DNA of 64,000 nucleotides from Pontederia crassipes (taxonomy: Eukaryota > Streptophyta > Magnoliopsida > Commelinales > Pontederiaceae): contig CM060188.1 in the NCBI GenBank assembly GCA_030549335.1, positions 6,634,001-6,698,000 on the forward strand. Reading direction: 5' to 3'. The notes beneath the pieces were generated by a model, which saw nothing but the letters and a program-made list of their open reading frames with translations, had not been told where the DNA came from and ran no database searches. This document shows, piece after piece, positions 12,259 through 22,566 of the stretch. A program made the translations under genes and the position numbers. The stretch's first letter is position 1; each line of letters begins with the position of its first letter.

Positions 12259-12447
12259 GAGCTTGGGCTTCTGTTGCTGACATAAAAACATCCCTTTTCA
12301 TATCTTCGGATACAACCCATAATGGGTTGCCCGTTCTTTGTACATAAACCTTTGTGAGGGTTTCGCGAAGTTTCAGTAGTTCTTCCGCTTCCAGGATAAA
12401 TTCCCCTGCTTGTGCTTCATAAAAAGAACTTGCGGGTTGGTGAATCT
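12259..12447 (-). pseudogene. clpP: Plastid clpP exon fragment
   Basis: On the minus strand the reading gives [15 protein letters not shown], then [20 protein letters not shown], then [20 protein letters not shown]. This is part of the plastid-encoded ClpP1 protease. It lacks the start, the catalytic Ser and His region and the C-terminus. It lies in opposite orientation to the neighbouring rrn23 and ycf2 pieces. A ~30-bp stretch (12,229-12,258) between it and rrn23 was not identified. Confidence 0.88.
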
Positions 12448-12640
12448 ATTAGATCGAATAGAATGATTTTGCCGTATATGAAGAGAATGAATCTTTTTAT
12501 CGAAGGATCAGAAAAAAAAATCGGTCCGGATCTACTGCGGGAATGCTTTGGAAGATCCAAAACTAAAAACAGCGGTATTTGCTAGCAACAACATAATGGA
12601 GGCAGTCAATCAATATAGATTTCTATTTATATAGAATGGT
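12448..12640 (+). pseudogene. ycf2: Plastid ycf2 fragment (last piece of the NUPT)
   Basis: The translation gives [20 protein letters not shown] and then [18 protein letters not shown], followed after a frame change by wording close to the NGGSQSI-type Ycf2 segment. It is a second, non-adjacent part of ycf2. The remaining ~60 bp to 12,700 (two copies of tctatgat wording) were not placed. Confidence 0.75.
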
Positions 12641-14066
12641 AAAGAGGGCCTTTCTATGATCTATGATCATAGAGATTGGTATCTTTCCTCACCAGTTTCA
12701 CTTCAACATGCCGGAGAACGGCAAGGCCTTCCATACAGAATTTCAAATGGAGCCATCTTGATACTTGAATGATAACTATTATTATAGGCGAATTCCACCA
12801 AAGGGAGGTGATCATCCTAATTTCCATGTCAATCTAAGGCACAAGCTCTAAGCATATACTTAAGAGTTTGAATTGTTCTTTCACTTTGTCCGTCGGTTTG
12901 AGGATGAAATGTCGTACTAAAATTCAGCCTTGTTCCAAAGGCATTTTGGAGACCTTTCCAAAATCCTAAAGTGAACCTCGAATCTCTATCCAAAATGATA
13001 GAAGCTGAGATTCCGTGCAAATGGATAATCTCATTCACATATAACTCTACCATACTTTCCATGAATTCACTTACTTTCATAGGAATAAAGTAAGCCGATT
13101 TTGTCAAACGGTCCACTACAACCCAAATTGCATCATATCCCTTCCGAGTTCATGGTAATTCTACTACAAAGTTCATAGAGATACTTTGTCATTTTTATTC
13201 CGGAATAGGTAAAAGTTGTAATTTGTCACAAAGCCTTCGATGCTCAATCTTGACTTGTTGACAAACTATGCACTTGGCTACATACTTGGCCACTTTCTTC
13301 TTTATGTCTTCCCATAAAAAATTTCTTTGCAAATTCTTAAACATTTTGGTGCTTTCGGGATGAATGGAGAATTTAGACTTGTGATATTCATCCAAAATCT
13401 CTCTTCTTAGTACCTTGTCCTTCGGAACCCATAGACGGTTCTTGTACTTAATTGCTCCACCTTCGCCATACTCGAAGTGATTTCTTTCCCTTTTACAAAC
13501 ATTGATCATTCTAGCATATTTCGGGTCCTTTCTTTGCGCTTCAATAATTCTTCTCACTAAGCTTGATTCGATCACATGATGAGTCATACACATGATCCTT
13601 CGGCCACAAATGCTTGGGGCCCATTGCACTATGTCTTCCACAAGGTTCCATTTGTGGACACTTAAACACCCAAGTGATCCTTCTCACTTGCGACTTAGAG
13701 CATCGACAACTACATTTGCTTTTTCGATGTGGTACAAAATAGCGAACTCATAATCCTTGAGGAATTCAAGTCATCTTCTTTGTCTCATGTTCAACTCCTT
13801 TTGAGAGAACACATACTTTAGGCTCTTGTGATCTGTGTACACTTTAAAATCTTCGCCATACAAATAATGGCGTCATATCTTCAATGCAAATACCACCGCC
13901 GCCAACTCTAGATCATGAGTTGGATAATTGACTTCATGCTTTTTCAATTGTCTTGAAGCGCATGCAACCACTTTGCCATGTTGCATAAGTACGCATCCTG
14001 GTACCACATGCATCACTACAAATAACATAGCCTCAACTTCCCATGGAAATGACTAAGATGGGTGCC

Positions 14067-15694
14067 TGATGCATGCATTTTCATACATGTTTTACATGCA
14101 TCAATTATGTTATTTTTCATAGTTTTTATCATTGCATGCATCTATTTTCTTATTTATTTTCTTAATTTTTTTTAGTCTAAAGCTACCCACTTCTATTTGA
14201 TTTTATTCATAGGATCATCATTTTGAATGTGCAAAGCGATCGGATCGGAAAAGCACGTAAAATGAAGCACAAAGAGCACATATGATTGAGTTCAAGAGAA
14301 ACCCGAGCCGAGCTGGCATCATACCCGGACCGGGTTGGCATTAAAAGTCGAATCCGAATCGATTTCAACTCGTAAATAAAATCTGAACTGAACCCGACCC
14401 GAGTTGGATCAGACCCGGCCCGAGTTAGTACAAATCAACCAAACTGGCAGATCGCGTGGTTTTTCGGCCGACTTTAACTTGGATTTAAATCGCCAACTCA
14501 ACTCGGAACCCTAAAAGGCTGCCAACCCTATAAATATGGATGTACCACGAAGCCAAAGAGAATGCAATCTCAGAGTTTGAAGCCCTAGCCGCACCAGAAA
14601 CGAGAGACGAAGTTCTACTGCGCGCCACTACAAATCAATCAAAGAAGTAGAGATTTCGGGCGATCGTTTGGAGCATAGTTTCGGCCAAGGCTTGTTCCAG
14701 AGACGTCCACCACTACTTGGGAGTTTGATTTATAATTTCTAATCTTTATTTTATATTTTCTCCCTCGAATTTGATGTTAATTCTTCTGATTATGGATTAG
14801 TTTAGTTGTTAGAGGAAGACTACGTTGAACTTCAGTTCTCTCTTAATATATTTTATTGTTTAGACTTCTGAGAACATGATTATGATGTGGATTCCATGCT
14901 TAATCTGAGTTTATTAGTTTCTTACATATAATCTCATATAATTCTACAAGGAAAAGCGATCGGATTCTTCTCTGCGAAGACCCGAGCCAAGTTGGATATA
15001 ACCCGGGCCGGGTTCCTTCTTTATTTTTCTCGATCAGAAACGTTTGTGTCAGCCCGGGCCGAGTTCCTTCTGACTCGGGCCGAGTTCTGTTAATTGTTAG
15101 TAAATTAGTTTTAATTGCTAACAATTATATCATTAAACGGAGGTTTGCAACTTAAAGCATTTTAGATAAAGTAAATTGCAGTTGATCGAGCTTTTGACGT
15201 CTTTAATTTTACTTCTATTTAAGATAGTTATGTTCTCAAGTTTTTGAGTCATTTATTTTAAGCAACCTTTCATAGTAATGCATCTTAGTTTAGAATATAT
15301 TAAAGTGGATTGAGTTTTCAACGTGCTTTCATTATATTCTTTACTAGGGTAGTTAGGTCCTCAAGCTTTTGAGTCCTATACCTTTTATCCATTTATTTTC
15401 TACAAGAAGTCTATATTCAATTATCTGTTAATCAAGAGAATACGATCGGAATACGAAGTCTGAGTTCTAACTGTCTCTCACGTTAATTAAAGGCATCATT
15501 ATCTCAGATTATCATCAATTTGAAACACTTTTATCTGAAAATTAATTCTTGTTATTCTCTCAATTAATAAACTTAAGTTAAAAAGATAAGAATCTAGATT
15601 AGTCCTCGTGGGTTCAACACTCTATTTCACTCTTTATTACTTGATATGATCTAGTATACTTACTAGTATATTTGCGGTTAATTTGCACGCATCA
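14067..15694 (+). mobile_element. Solo LTR, Tat/Athila-like Ty3/gypsy, with 5-bp target duplication
   Basis: A single 1,628-bp LTR starts TGATGCATGC and ends GCACGCATCA. It is flanked by a perfect 5-bp duplication, GTGCC (14,062-14,066 and 15,695-15,699). It lies between the RNase H and reverse-transcriptase parts of the Tekay-type element, in the opposite orientation. A TATA box (CCTATAAATATGG, about 14,529) marks the probable transcription start on the plus strand. No internal region remains, as expected after unequal recombination between two LTRs. The Tat/Athila assignment rests on LTR size and end wording only. Confidence 0.85.
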
Positions 15695-17989
15695 GTGCCG
15701 TTGTAAGTCTTTTTTTTTAACTCTTGAAAGCTTGCTTCACATGCTTGTGTCCATATGAACTTCTTGTCATTTCTTGTCAACTTTGTCATAGACAATCTTA
15801 GAAAAGTCTTGGATAAACTTTCTATAATATCCAGCAAGTCCCAAGAAACTTCGAACCTCGGTCACATTCTTGGGCCTATTCCAATTCATCACCGCTTCAA
15901 CCTTTGCCGGGTCCACAGCCACTCCATGTCTTGACACAATATGTCCAAGAAACATCACTTCTTCAAGCCAAAATTCACATTTGAAAAACTTGGCATAAAG
16001 CTTGTTCCTCCTCAAAGTTTCCAACACAATGCGGATGTGTCCTCTATGCTCTTCCGGGCTTGATGAGTAGATGAGGATGTCATCCACAAATACGATCACA
16101 AATTTATCCAAGTTGGACGGAAGACCATATTCATCAAATTCATGAATGCGGCGGGCGCATTCGTTAGTCCAAAAGACAATCAAAAATTCGTAATGTCCAT
16201 ACCTTGAACGAAATGTCGTTTTGGAAACATCTTGCTCGGCTACCCGTAATTGGTGGTAGCCACTCCTTAGGTCGATCTTAGAGAAAACTGACGCCGATGA
16301 TAATTGATAAAAAAGATCATCTATCCTTAGTAAGGGGTACTTGTTCTTTACTGTCACCTTGTTGAACATTCGGTAGTCGATGCATAACCTTAATGAACCA
16401 TCCTTCTTCTTGACAAATAGTACCGGTGCGCCTCATGGTGAGACGTTTGGCCTAATGAACTCCTTATCCAAAAGTTCTTGCAGTTGTGTCTTCAGTTCAC
16501 GCATCTCCGCCGAAGCTATTCGGTAAGACGATTTCGATATGGGAGTGGTCCCCGGAAGTAGTTCAATATTAAACTCAACTTCCTTCTTGGTGGTAATCCC
16601 GCAATGTCTTCCGGAAAAATATCGAGATATTCTCTTATCACATCCAATGATTCAAGTGCCTTGGGTTGTGAATCTGTCTTGACGACGCTTGTCAAAAATT
16701 CATCTTGCTCCTTTCTTAATCATCTTGCTTGTCTTAAAAATCTTCCAATGGAATAATCCGGTTTATTGGTCCTTTGGACATTTTGTGCCGCCCGGATTAA
16801 TCCATCGAGGAATGTGTTCCTCTCATAATCTTCATCAACGATTGCCCGTCTTGGCATCTACATTCATAGACAAACAAATATAGAAACATCATTAACATGA
16901 GCTAATCATACATAACATTTACCTTTAGGTTCGGTGGCACCTCGTGATGATTGCACGTGGACTTCATACTTAAACATTACACTTAGACATTTTAGTCAAC
17001 CTATGACTTACACATCCTAAAACCTATACATATGAGCCAAACTATGGCTCTGATATCATCTCTAATGCCCCCAAAATCTGGCCCCAATATAGTTGCCGAA
17101 ACTTGGACGACGTCACTTTGACTTGACCAAATTTCATAAACTTTGTAACGGAAATATAATATAATAAACTTAAAACAATAACATCATAAACAACAAAAGA
17201 CTTCATGGATAAATAAAACAAAATCCAAGATAACATACTGGCTCATGGGCCTAACAGGCTCTATCATATACCCAACAAAGGATTTGTACAACATAATGAG
17301 TTCAAATAAAATACATGACTCCATAAGGCCCATAAGTCATATATAAATGACTCTTACAAGAGTTCAACATAATCACACAATATAAGTAAGATAACTTGGG
17401 CCGTAGCCCGACTCGTCTATGTGCAATGTCTTCGTCAAGAGGCCCTCACCGCCGAACCTAAGTCTCATCCATATCTGCACGGATCCATGGGGTGCAGGAG
17501 ATTTCTTCCGTTAGAGTATGTTAAGGCTCATACATGCTATGACCTTATAACATAATCTCTACGTGTCATGGCATATGCATATCATCACCATGGAACATAA
17601 ATCATATGCATACTATGAGCTACTTATGCATACTACATGGCATGTGAGCATATCATCATGGCAAGATAAGATAACATATAACATCATAATCATTAAATCA
17701 GGCATATCATAACTTATCATTATGCTAATGCATATCATGATCTTATCTTACTTGACTTTATCATCTTTCATCATGTAATGATATGATGTGACAAGTGGAC
17801 ATTTACATTGCATCCTCATAGGTGCATACTTCATCATACTTCTTTAACATCTTTACTTTATGTCCCAAGTAATTCATCATTCATTTTTTTCATCTTTACT
17901 TAGATACTTTCTTCTCTTGTTGATTGGGAAGACTATGTTGAGTTCATGGGAAAATGGCTAGCTAGGCCATAATTGGATTCGTGGGAGGC

Positions 17990-18205
17990 CAATAAAGACG
18001 CCACACTCAAGGGTGGAACTCGCCTCGTGGTTCCACATAGGCCCAATAGAGACGCCACGCTCAAGGGTGGAACTCGCCTCGACTTATGAAAATGCCACAC
18101 TCAAGGGTGGAACTCGCCTCGACTTATGGAAACACCACACTCAAGAGTGAAACTCATTTTCTCGAGAAATGCCACACTCAAGGGTGGAACTCATTTCCCC
18201 TCCTC
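17990..18205. repeat. Minisatellite in the right Tekay LTR, about 5 units
   Basis: It has the same unit as at 9,340-9,510, with one extra unit (the CTCGACTTATG-type spacer occurs twice). The copy number differs between LTRs that were identical at insertion, so one changed afterwards. Confidence 0.75.
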
Positions 18206-18354
18206 GATTACAATAAGTCACATTCACGCCAATCCGTCTTTTACTTGCTTTCATCAATACATACAATCATTTACACATGTTGCATGTTTTAATCCTATTT
18301 AAGGTCATACATACTTCAAATCATATTATGTGTGGACATTCAATCATAGCCAAT

Positions 18355-18935
18355 CAGCTTTCGGAACGAATGACCGTTTTGAGTAACGGTCGACCATTGG
18401 AAGGGCATCGAACGATCGGTTGGGTTATCGGTCGACCGTTATGGCCCTTTTGAATGACCGAAATTAGATTTCGATTCGTCCGCTGATCACAGAATGTGAC
18501 ACTCTTCTAAACCGAGCGACTGCTGGAATAACGGTCGACCTCTATAGGTCTTTTAGACGTCCGAAATAAGCTTCACATCGTCCGCTAATCACAGAATATA
18601 ACTGCTACTCAAATCAGACGATCGCTGAGATATCGGTCGACCGATACTTGGCTTTCAGACAACCGAAATAAGGTGCTCGGATGTCCGCTAATCACAGAAT
18701 ATGTCGAATATTTCGACTACACATATCGGACGATCGTTGATATATCGATCGACCTTTACATAACTATCGAACGATCGAAACAGGGTGTTTGGTCGCTCGC
18801 TAATCACAAAATATTCGACCCTTCCAAAATGGATGACCATTATAGAATCGATCGATCGTCGGACAGAGTGCGAGACTACAAATGTCTCTAAAACGATCGA
18901 CCGATATATTATCGGTCACCCATTTTGGGCCGACA
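18355..18935. repeat. CG-rich diverged tandem array in the right Tekay LTR
   Basis: This is the counterpart of 9,665-10,255, with the same TAATCACA(G/A)A(A)AT spacer and paired GGTCGACC-type motifs. Many CG sites are changed to TG or CA relative to the left LTR, as expected from methylated-C decay. Confidence 0.7.
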
Positions 18936-19839
18936 AAAACACAATTTTTACAAGATTTCTTTCCAAATCTTACATACATCAACATTTTGAACACATATTG
19001 ACTTTCAAACATCATATAAGGCATTTTATCATTCTTAACACTCTAATCATGAACCACATGAGATTTTCACATGAAGACATTTAACATGCTAATCAATATC
19101 ATAATGTACATGAGCTTTAAACATTTTCATAATAAACGAACAAAAGATCAATGAACATTCTAATACTAAGCATAATGAGCAATTAGAGCATGAAGCTATA
19201 AAACACATGACATTCTAAGCATGATTAGCAATGGAACAGTAATATAAGGAGCATTACTTATACAATGCACATTTTGCAAATCTTCACTCTAAGAACAAAG
19301 GGTATATTTTTTATGCTCTATATTCATACATGCAAACATCATTAAGGAAAAGATTAGAGAGGTTTAGATCTCCTCAAACATACATTGCTTAGCTTATGTT
19401 ATAAATCCTAGTTTCTTTCCTTCTTCACCTAGTTCTAGGAACTTGACTTTCTTCTCTTAATCTCACTGGTTCAACTACATGATGGAAGGGAGGAATTAAG
19501 GTGAGTTACTTACGGTAGCTAAATAACTAATGAAGAAGGAAATGAGATTACTGTAGCCAAAACTTCTTCTCCCTTGGTGCTGCCGAATGATGGAGCTTGG
19601 GGGTGATGATTCACTGTAGCAGTGTGATGGGATGGAGAGTGAAGTGAGGAGGTCGGCTACTGTAGCATGGGTGGGGGATTTCTTTTGATGTTGCCGACAT
19701 GTATTAGGTGGGAGATGAGAGAGAGTAATAGCATTGCTTTTAGGTTATGGCTAATGGTGTTGGGCTCGTAGGCCAAATGCGGCTAGGCTTTAGTCTTGGA
19801 TCTTTGTCTTTTTTTTTTTTAACTTAGAATGTTACAAAT

Positions 19840-20185
19840 TTTCAATGGCTTCAAGTTCGTCTGTTTAATATAACTTATCACAACTCTACAAAGATAAGAT
19901 AGATTCTTGGATAGTAGATACAGGAACATCACAACATATGACCTCCAAAATACAGTGCCTAAATAATGTTAAACAACTTCAAACTCATAAGTTCGTCACT
20001 TTGCCAAATGGAGATAAAACTCTTGTAACACATAAAGGCTCCTATGCCTTAGAATCTGGACAAATCTTATGTAATGTTCTTTACATATCTGATTTCAAGT
20101 ATAATCTAATATCTGTCTCTCAACTAACCAAAGAGCTCCAATGCTCTATTGCATTCTTCCCGAAATTCTGTGTTATGCAGCTTCA
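19840..20185 (+). mobile_element. Ty1/copia protease / pre-integrase fragment
   Basis: The reading holds an aspartic protease start (DSWIVDTGTSQHM) followed by copia wording (THKGSYALESG; YKYNLISVSQLT-like). Only about 110 codons remain, and the sequence passes into an unrelated tandem array. It is a broken fossil fragment, and no LTRs were seen nearby. Confidence 0.85.
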
Positions 20186-21200
20186 GCAAAGTGCACACGG
20201 CTATAGCCTTCGAAACTTCCCACATTTACCGCAAAACTAAAATTAAATTTTATATGATAATGTCCCGATCATATGGAGTTCCCATGGTCGCAACCATCGA
20301 AACTTCTCACGGCTACCATCGTGGGAAAACTAAAATAATTTTTTATATTATACGAGATGGCGTTTCATGGCCGCAACTATCGGAATTTTCCACGGATGCA
20401 AGTCCTAAAAAATATTAAATAATATTTTATATTGTAACAAGCGTTCATTTTAAAAAGAGGATGTTTCCACAATCGCAACTATCAGAACTTTCGATGACTA
20501 TAGCCGTAGAAAATATAAAATATATATTTTATATTATAACAAACGTTCATTTTAAAAAGAGGCATTCCTACGATCGCAACCAAACTTTCCACGCCCACAA
20601 TCGTATAAAATATAAAATATTACGTTCATATTTTATAGTCGGTCCCAAACTCGGATAAAGGAGGAGGGTTGTGTTAGGCCCCGACAGCCAGCGTAAAACC
20701 CTGTCGAATCTCATGAACATGGATCAACGAATAGAGCGGAATGACGTCGTATGATCCATGTAGCCGACCCCACCTAGTGGGATAAGACTTTGTTGTTGTT
20801 GTTATTGTATTATAAAAATCATACATTTTATAAAGAGGGCGCCGCAACTATTGCAACTTTCCATGACCACAGCCGTGGAAAATATAAAATATTATTTTAT
20901 ATTATAACAAGTGTTCATTTGAAAAAAAGGCATTCCCACGATCGCAGCTGTCAGAACTTCCCATGGCTGCGTTCGTGGGAAATATAAAATATTATTTTAT
21001 ACCATAACAAACATTCATTTTAATAAGAGGGTGAAACCGTCAAAACTTCCCTTGGATCTAGCCATGGGTATATAAAAAAATATTTTATATTATACACCTA
21101 TTTAATTTAAAAAGAAGGCATTCCCACGGCTACAGTCGTCGGAACTTTTCATGACTACGACCGTGAGAAATATAAAATATTATTTTATATTATAACAAGA
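20186..21200. repeat. AT-rich tandem array with a hairpin in each unit
   Basis: Units of about 85-105 bp carry AAATATAAAATATTATTTTA followed by TATAACAA-TTCAT and a GC-richer part. Clear units start near 20,823, 20,912, 21,018 and 21,102, with worn ones from 20,220. The GC part forms a short inverted repeat such as TTCCATG...CGTGGAA or TCCCATG...CGTGGGA, with an 8-9-nt loop. The array is interrupted by an RTE derivative at 20,628-20,807. No coding signal was seen. Confidence 0.7.
20628..20807 (+). mobile_element. Short internally deleted RTE derivative
   Basis: It has the RTE 5' leader (TTTTATAGTCGGTCCC, GGAGGAGGGTTGTGTTAGG, ending ATGGATCAACGA). This is joined directly to AATAGAGCGG, about 70 bp before the (TTG)n tail. 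The 3' end matches the truncated RTE at 7,230-7,302. It has no coding capacity. It lies inside the hairpin array. Confidence 0.85.
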
Positions 21201-21284
21201 GACGATGTAAGTTCGCCGAAAGCTCTTCCATAAATTAACTCAGCCCCTCTTCTCCCATTCAATTCTCCCCGTGCGATCCCTGTG

Positions 21285-21650
21285 GAATCCGGTGACAGCT
21301 CCCGCTCCGACATGCTCCTGCACGCTCTGGCGATCGACGGCTGTGCCCACTCACTTGCGTCGGCAGCCGGCGCTCCCTGCTTCCGCTCCTGTGATCGTCC
21401 TTCGAAGGACACACACTCAACTCCGGCGATCTGCGCTCTCTGCTCTCGCTCCGGCGATCGACCTTCGAAGGACGCGCGCACAACTCCGGCCACCAGTGAT
21501 CCCTGCTCCCGCTCCAGCCATTGACCTTCGGAGGACGCATGCACAACTCCGACGATCGACGATCCCTGCTCCCGCTTCGACCATCGACCTTCGAAGGACG
21601 CATGCACAACTCTGGTGACCCATCTCTCGCTATGGCGATCCCGCAATCTA
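21285..21650. repeat. GC-rich minisatellite, ~66-bp unit
   Basis: About five units share CGATCGACCTTCGAAGGACG and CACAACTCCGG wording. They stay open in several frames on both strands, which gives repetitive Arg/Ser/Ala-rich readings with no recognised domain. Position and composition suggest a leader or LTR part of the gypsy derivative downstream, but that is not shown. Confidence 0.65.
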
Positions 21651-21779
21651 CGGTACACTCGCCCCTCTCGTGATTACCCCCGCTCCACCTACGGCGGGAT
21701 TTGTCCAAAAACGGCCACTGCAAGCCACATCCGGCTTGTTGCGGTCGTCTCTGATGCATGAAGCCGACTTCGTGAGTCA

Positions 21780-22320
21780 TCACAACCGTTCACAACCAGA
21801 TCTGGTCATTCACCATCAGATCCTATCGTTCACGGCTAGACCAGACGTTGATGGCCAACACAACCATCACCATTGTTCATGGCCATCACGACCATCACCA
21901 TCGTTCATGGTCATCACGGCCATCACCGTCGTTCATGGCCAGATCCGACTATTCACCATCAGATCCTGTTGTTCACGGCCAGACCAGCCGTTGATGGCCG
22001 TCACCGCCGTCACCACTGTTCATGGCTGTTCATGATCAGATCCGGCCCCATCAGATCTTGTCATTCACTGCCAGACCAGCCGTTGATGGCCATCACCGCC
22101 ATTCACGACGAGATCCGACCATTCACGGCCATCGCCGACCATAAAGGGACAAATCCGACCGTTCACGATCGTCACTGAACATGAATGAGCATATCCGGAC
22201 ATCACTGTCGTTCACGGTTAGATCTAGCCATTCGTGGCTGCAGATTCGGCTATTCACGGTCATCACTGTCACATCCAACCGTTCACGATCGTCACGGCCT
22301 TGAACGGCCAAGCGGTGAGA
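21780..22320. repeat. GC-rich degenerate repeat of GTTCATGGCCATCAC type
   Basis: Short units (12-60 bp, in higher-order mixtures) are built from GTTCACGGCCATCACC and CAGATCCGACC/GTTCACGG words. No gene was seen. The remaining ~240 bp to 22,560 is AT-rich spacer. Confidence 0.6.
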
Positions 22321-22566
22321 TCCTGTCGTGTTAATAATTTCTAATTATTATTATTTTTCATCTAGGATTTGTCAATCGAAAACCCGTTACATGGACCACT
22401 TTATGCAATATGGAGAAGCACGAAATCACTAATATATAGAGAAGAAAAAAGAAAAAGAAAATATATAAAGGAAAGCCTACCCCACACTTGTTTATTCAAC
22501 ATTGATATTTTTAATATCAAAGTTTATTTTCTCACTACTCGAAATTAAATTTGGAGGGGTTTAAGA

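Larger units (their letters stand above)
11728..12700. other. Nuclear plastid DNA (NUPT) mosaic: ycf2, rrn23, clpP, ycf2
   Basis: About 0.95 kb of chloroplast DNA interrupts the integrase part of the Tekay-type element. On both sides the gypsy reading resumes (AGPDLV wording before 11,728; the [13 protein letters not shown] region after about 12,715). Inside are pieces of ycf2, 23S rRNA, clpP (reverse) and ycf2 again. These are not neighbours in plastid genomes, so several plastid fragments were joined before or during insertion. Such mosaics are known products of end-joining at nuclear breaks. The pieces are little changed, so the insertion is probably fairly recent. Confidence 0.85.
11142..17078 (-). 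mobile_element. Internal region of the Tekay-type element: pol remnants
   Basis: Read from high to low coordinates it holds reverse transcriptase (about 15,767-16,440, with a [10 protein letters not shown] active-site motif), then RNase H wording (about 13,680-14,050 and 15,700-15,780). The integrase zinc-binding region (13,195-13,641, CIVCQQVK), the integrase core (12,829-13,130, HPQTDGQSER) and the integrase C-terminus (11,243-11,727, FHISMLRKYV) follow. The frames are interrupted repeatedly and the leader side lacks gag. This is a fossil. Confidence 0.85.
8440..19836 (-). mobile_element. Ty3/gypsy element, Tekay/Del type, with nested insertions
   Basis: Two ~2.7-kb LTRs (8,440-11,141 and 17,079-19,836) flank an internal region read on the minus strand. 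A purine tract (AAGGGAGTAGGT) precedes the left LTR, and a Met-tRNA primer-binding site (TGATATCAGAGCC, about 17,046-17,058) follows the right one. Parts seen are reverse transcriptase, RNase H and integrase, including the zinc-binding and C-terminal regions. Gag and most of the protease were not seen. The internal region holds a plastid-DNA mosaic (11,728-12,700) and a solo LTR (14,067-15,694). The LTRs differ at roughly 10% of sites in the first 250 bp, so the element is several million years old by usual plant rates. It is broken many times over. Confidence 0.85.
17079..19836 (-). repeat. Tekay-type LTR (5' LTR on the minus strand)
   Basis: It matches 8,440-11,141 end to end. The primer-binding site lies directly left of it (about 17,046-17,058), and its outer end is at GTTACA (19,836). 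It contains a five-unit minisatellite (17,990-18,205) and the CG-rich array (18,355-18,935). Confidence 0.85.

Noticed and set aside
21185-21783. Long repetitive minus-strand frames over the GC-rich minisatellite
   Set aside because: The periodic Arg/Ser-rich readings simply reflect the ~66-bp repeat. Several frames on both strands are equally open and there is no start context or domain.
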